From CAZBQG01 sp964493945 (GTDB lineage Bacteria > Pseudomonadota > Alphaproteobacteria > Rhodospirillales > UBA2165), in the NCBI GenBank assembly GCA_964493945.1, contig CAZBQG010000181.1, positions 1 to 9,290 of the forward strand: 9,290 nucleotides of DNA, written 5' to 3'. Of the stretch, positions 7,134-9,290 are shown one piece after another (the stretch's first letter is position 1; each line of letters starts with the position of its first letter). A program made the translations under genes and the position numbers. The notes under the pieces were generated by a model that worked only from the letters and a program-made list of their open reading frames with translations, had not been told where the DNA came from and made no database searches.

Positions 7134-7142
7134 TCCGGATCA
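7131..7142. repeat. 12-bp perfect palindrome holding two convergent stop codons
   Basis: TGATCCGGATCA is identical to its reverse complement. Its first three bases are the MFS stop and its last three, read on the other strand, are the dctM stop. It has no loop, so it is unlikely to terminate transcription alone; no other terminator is seen between these convergent genes. Confidence 0.6.
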
Positions 7143-7916
7143 ATTCTTGGTCATGGTATCGGGCAAAAACATGGCGATATCCGGGAACAGGACGATCAGC
7201 GCAAGGCAGACCATCATCGCCAGCCAAAAGGGCATGATGCCCCGGAGGATATCGCCCATGGGCACATCCTTGGCGATCCCCTTGACGACAAACACATTGA
7301 CCCAAACCGGCGGGCTGATCAGGCCCATCTCCAACACAATGACCATGACCACGCCGAACCAGATGGGATTGAACTGCAGCTCCCGGACCAATGGATCGAC
7401 GATGGGCAGGGTCAGCACCAGAATGGCGAACCCTTCCATGAAGGTCCCAAGAAAAATGAAACTGACCAGGATAATGGCCAGGATGCCAAACCGGCCCAGA
7501 TCAAGTGCCGCGATCCCCGCGCCCAGATTTTGCGGGATTTCGCTGAATGCCAGGAAGGGTGCGAACACATGGGCGCCAATGACGATCAAAAAGACAAAGG
7601 CCGTCGTCTGCATGGTGTTTAGCAATACCGTATTGAGCGTGCTCCAGGTCAATGCCCGGCGGTAGATGGCGAACAGCAAGGCCAACAGGGTGCCGATGCC
7701 CGAAGCCTCGCTGACCGTGAAGGTGCCGCTGTAAATGCCGCCGATGGTGACCACCACGACACTCACCATGGGAATCGCCTTGGCGCTGGTGCGCAAACGT
7801 TCGCCAAGTGGCAGGACCGGTCCCGGTGGCCCCAGTTCCGGGTTGATCCGCGTGACAATGGCGATCACCAGAATGAACAAAACGGCCAATAGAATGCCCG
7901 GCAGGATTCCGGCCAA
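7140..7916 (-). CDS. dctM: TRAP transporter large permease DctM, C-terminal part (frameshifted gene)
   Basis: This is the C-terminal 258 residues of a DctM-type large TRAP permease, in a different frame from its N-terminal part at 7916-8452. It begins LAGILPGILLAVLF, directly continuing the family sequence, and holds the second half's segments GGIYSGTFTVSEASGIG and VLEMGLISPPVWVNVFVV, typical of the DctM membrane core. Several hydrophobic spans follow to the TGA at 7140-7142. The frame stays open upstream to 8015, but that stretch reads nonsense compared with the other frame. Restoring one T (sense strand) in the run at 7915-7918 would join both parts into a 437-residue protein of normal length. 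It is either an error in a homopolymer or a real inactivating mutation. DctM is the Na+-driven membrane subunit that imports organic acids. Confidence 0.85.
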   Translation of the reverse strand: MAGILPGILLAVLFILVIAIVTRINPELGPPGPVLPLGERLRTSAKAIPMVSVVVVTIGGIYSGTFTVSEASGIGTLLALLFAIYRRALTWSTLNTVLLNTMQTTAFVFLIVIGAHVFAPFLAFSEIPQNLGAGIAALDLGRFGILAIILVSFIFLGTFMEGFAILVLTLPIVDPLVRELQFNPIWFGVVMVIVLEMGLISPPVWVNVFVVKGIAKDVPMGDILRGIMPFWLAMMVCLALIVLFPDIAMFLPDTMTKN

Positions 7917-8452
7917 AACAATTTGCCGATGGAGGTTTCGGTCAAGATCGCATAAACGATGAAGCCCGTGCTGGGCGGGATCAATATGCCAAGCGTGCCG
8001 CCAGCCGCCACGCATCCGGTGGACAGGCGTGGGTCATAGCCGAACCGTTTCATTTCCGGCAAGGAGACCTGCCCCATGGTCACCGCCGAGGCAACTGAGG
8101 ATCCGGAAAGGGCCGCAAAGCCGGCGCAGGCCGTGATGGTCACCGAAGCCAGTCCGCCCCGCCGATGGCCGAACCAGGCATAGGCCGAGCTGTAGAGATC
8201 GCCGCTCATCCCGGAAATCGCCGCCAGATTTCCCATGAAAACGAACAGTGGAATGATGATCAGCGGGATCGATCCGGCGATGATGAAGGGCTCTGAACTC
8301 AAGGGCGAAATCGCCGCCCCCCACCCGGCAATGGATGCGATCCCCAGGGTTCCCACCAGGATCAGAACAATCCCCACCGGCATGCGCAGGGCCAACAGCA
8401 GAAACATCCCGCTAAGCCCGATATAGCCGATGGCCGCGCTGGAAATTTCCAT
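7865..8452 (-). CDS. dctM: TRAP transporter large permease DctM, N-terminal part (frameshifted gene)
   Basis: The 195-residue reading frame is a true DctM N-terminus through Phe179. Diagnostic segments are GFAALSGSSVASAVTMGQ (111-128), MKRFGYDPRLSTGCVAAGG (134-152) and LGILIPPSTGFIVYAIL (154-170). After ETSIGKLF the frame turns to WPESCRAFYWPF and stops, where relatives continue as LAGILPG; that continuation exists in the next frame from 7916 downward. The ATG at 8450-8452 is one base after the dctQ stop, so dctQ and dctM are translationally coupled. If the single-base loss is real, this makes a truncated, non-functional permease of about 195 residues; if it is a sequencing error, the gene is intact over 7140-8452. 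TRAP permeases take up C4-dicarboxylates, keto acids, sugar acids or aromatic acids; the substrate here is unknown. Confidence 0.88.
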   Translation of the reverse strand: MEISSAAIGYIGLSGMFLLLALRMPVGIVLILVGTLGIASIAGWGAAISPLSSEPFIIAGSIPLIIIPLFVFMGNLAAISGMSGDLYSSAYAWFGHRRGGLASVTITACAGFAALSGSSVASAVTMGQVSLPEMKRFGYDPRLSTGCVAAGGTLGILIPPSTGFIVYAILTETSIGKLFWPESCRAFYWPFCSFW

Positions 8453-8453
8453 A

Positions 8454-8930
8454 TCAGTCTACCGCGTCCGGCCCGTCAACCTCGTAACCGGCGGCCAGCA
8501 GCAGGCAGGCCAGCGCATAAAGCGCCAAACCCGCGGCCACCAGCAGAAGAAACGGAAAATGGGGAATGAAGATCATCATGGTCGCTTCGTTCAATTCCTG
8601 CGCATCAAAGGCCCGAAAAACCGTGACCCAGGCCATGAAGGCAAGCAACCCCGCCGTCACCAGATTAATCACCCCGTTCAGCAGGTTTTGCAGCCGGGGC
8701 GGAAACATGTCGCTGAACATATCCACCGCCATATGGCCCCGGGTGATACCGCAATGGGCCATGCCGCTGGACACGATGAAGATCAGCGTCACCTGCGAGA
8801 TGTCGAAAATGCCAATCAGGTGCGAGCCAAATATCTTACGCATCACGACGGCCACGACCGTCAGGGCCAAGAGACCCAGAAGGCCGAAGCCGCCGAGAAG
8901 TGCTACCGCGCGGAGCAGCCTCGCAACCAT
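8454..8930 (-). CDS. dctQ: TRAP transporter small permease DctQ
   Basis: The 158-residue inner-membrane protein has four hydrophobic spans: about 7-28 (VALLGGFGLLGLLALTVVAV), 42-60, 82-104 and 120-145. It carries the small-subunit pattern RGHMAVDMFSDMF near residue 64, where the family shows H-x-x-V-D. DctQ pairs with DctM in tripartite ATP-independent periplasmic transporters. The ATG at 8928-8930 is chosen because MVARLLRAVALLGG looks like a normal DctQ N-terminus; the longer frame up to 9041 adds 37 Pro/Trp/Arg-rich residues with no membrane character, and overlaps a LysR remnant. No strong ribosome site is seen. It lies one base ahead of dctM. The binding protein DctP, usually beside it, is not in the window. 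Confidence 0.85.
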   Translation of the reverse strand: MVARLLRAVALLGGFGLLGLLALTVVAVVMRKIFGSHLIGIFDISQVTLIFIVSSGMAHCGITRGHMAVDMFSDMFPPRLQNLLNGVINLVTAGLLAFMAWVTVFRAFDAQELNEATMMIFIPHFPFLLLVAAGLALYALACLLLAAGYEVDGPDAVD

Positions 8931-8980
8931 GCCGCTATCGCAGGATGGTGCCGCCCTATTTGGCCAGCATCTTGGCCAGG

Positions 8981-9259
8981 ATGGCCGAGGCCGGAAAAAT
9001 ATTCCTGGGTTGCCATAGATATCACAGACCTGGTGGACCAAGCCAAACAGGTGGTTACAGGTTTCGCGGGCCGGGTCGAAGGCGGCCTGCAGATTGTATT
9101 TACACCAGTCATGGGCGACACCTGTTGCATCCTATTTTGCAGGCCAGTGCGCGCCAATATCCCAATCTGCAACTATCTTTTTCTGAGGGTTACAGCGATG
9201 AACTTCGAAGGGGCGTCTTGGCGGGCGAATTGAACATGGACACCCCCATCAACCGGTAA
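8981..9259 (+). pseudogene. Decayed LysR-type transcriptional regulator fragment
   Basis: Pieces of one LysR-family regulator appear in order but in alternating frames. AEAGKIFL (8984-9007) matches the end of the DNA-binding domain linker (L-T-E-A-G). A second frame from 9015 gives DITDLVDQAKQVVTGFAGRV followed by EGGLQIVFTPVMGDT, the linker helix and first strand of the effector domain. A third piece, back in the first frame from 9123, gives LLHPILQASARQYPNLQL then SFSEGYSDELRRGVLAGEL and ends at TAA 9257-9259. The second shift is explained by one missing C at 9121-9122. The helix-turn-helix is not recognisable: dctQ begins at 8930, leaving too little room. The rest of the effector domain is absent or lies beyond the stop. 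LysR regulators are commonly divergent from the transporter they control, as this remnant is from dctQ. It should not make a working protein as written. Confidence 0.72.
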
Positions 9260-9290
9260 ATTTTGGCTGATTTGAGTGCACAGCCGAGTG

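Noticed and set aside
8956..9021. Possible C-terminal scrap of dctP on the - strand (ending AILAKMLAK then a stop)
   Set aside because: Only about 21 residues before an upstream stop, with no diagnostic DctP motif; the same bases are better explained by the LysR linker on the + strand.
8931..9041. N-terminal extension of dctQ to the ATG at 9041
   Set aside because: The extra 37 residues are Pro/Trp/Arg-rich, unlike any DctQ N-terminus, and overlap the LysR remnant; the start at 8930 gives a normal protein.
8430..9233. A 267-codon + strand frame covering the dctQ region and the window's right end
   Set aside because: Most of it is antisense to dctQ. Only its part after 9015 is meaningful, as one frame of the LysR remnant, so it is not a gene as called.
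1..9290. CRISPR arrays, tRNA or rRNA genes, insertion sequences, toxin-antitoxin or phage-defence genes
   Set aside because: No spaced repeat array, cloverleaf-like sequence, transposase motif, terminal inverted repeat or defence-family domain was seen on either strand.

Overview
The window is GC-rich, densely packed bacterial DNA. Its protein families (fused-permease Fe3+-type ABC importer, TRAP permeases, VOC ring-cleavage dioxygenase, FAA hydrolase, LysR remnant) and codon use fit an alphaproteobacterium, perhaps a free-living member of the Rhodospirillales or a relative. The lineage is an inference; no rRNA or tRNA is present to test it. A 10-N assembly gap shows this is draft sequence.

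Layout. (1) 1-3509, + strand: an ABC importer with the C-terminal part of a solute-binding protein, a 593-residue two-domain permease and an ATPase with a C-terminal extension. A GC-rich stem-loop lies between the binding protein and permease genes. (2) 3525-4397, - strand: an FAA-hydrolase-family enzyme, convergent with the ATPase. (3) 4398-4579: a divergent promoter region with an 8-bp direct repeat. (4) 4580-7133, + strand: a tightly coupled trio of a two-domain extradiol (VOC) dioxygenase with all expected metal and catalytic residues, a stand-alone response-regulator receiver domain, and an MFS transporter interrupted by the N gap. (5) 7140-8930, - strand: a TRAP transporter, dctQ followed by dctM, with dctM broken by one missing base in a homopolymer. 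No TRAP binding protein is visible. (6) About 8981-9259, + strand: a decayed LysR-type regulator fragment spread over two reading frames.

How they may work together: the divergent dioxygenase and FAA hydrolase look like two steps of an aromatic meta-cleavage route (ring opening, then hydrolysis, isomerisation or decarboxylation of the product). Three unrelated transporter classes surround them and could bring in the aromatic substrate, an intermediate or iron. The receiver protein placed between the dioxygenase and the MFS gene is the most unusual element. The TRAP/LysR end looks degraded, either truly decayed or hit by local sequencing errors; raw reads would decide. I found no clear evidence of an entirely new system.
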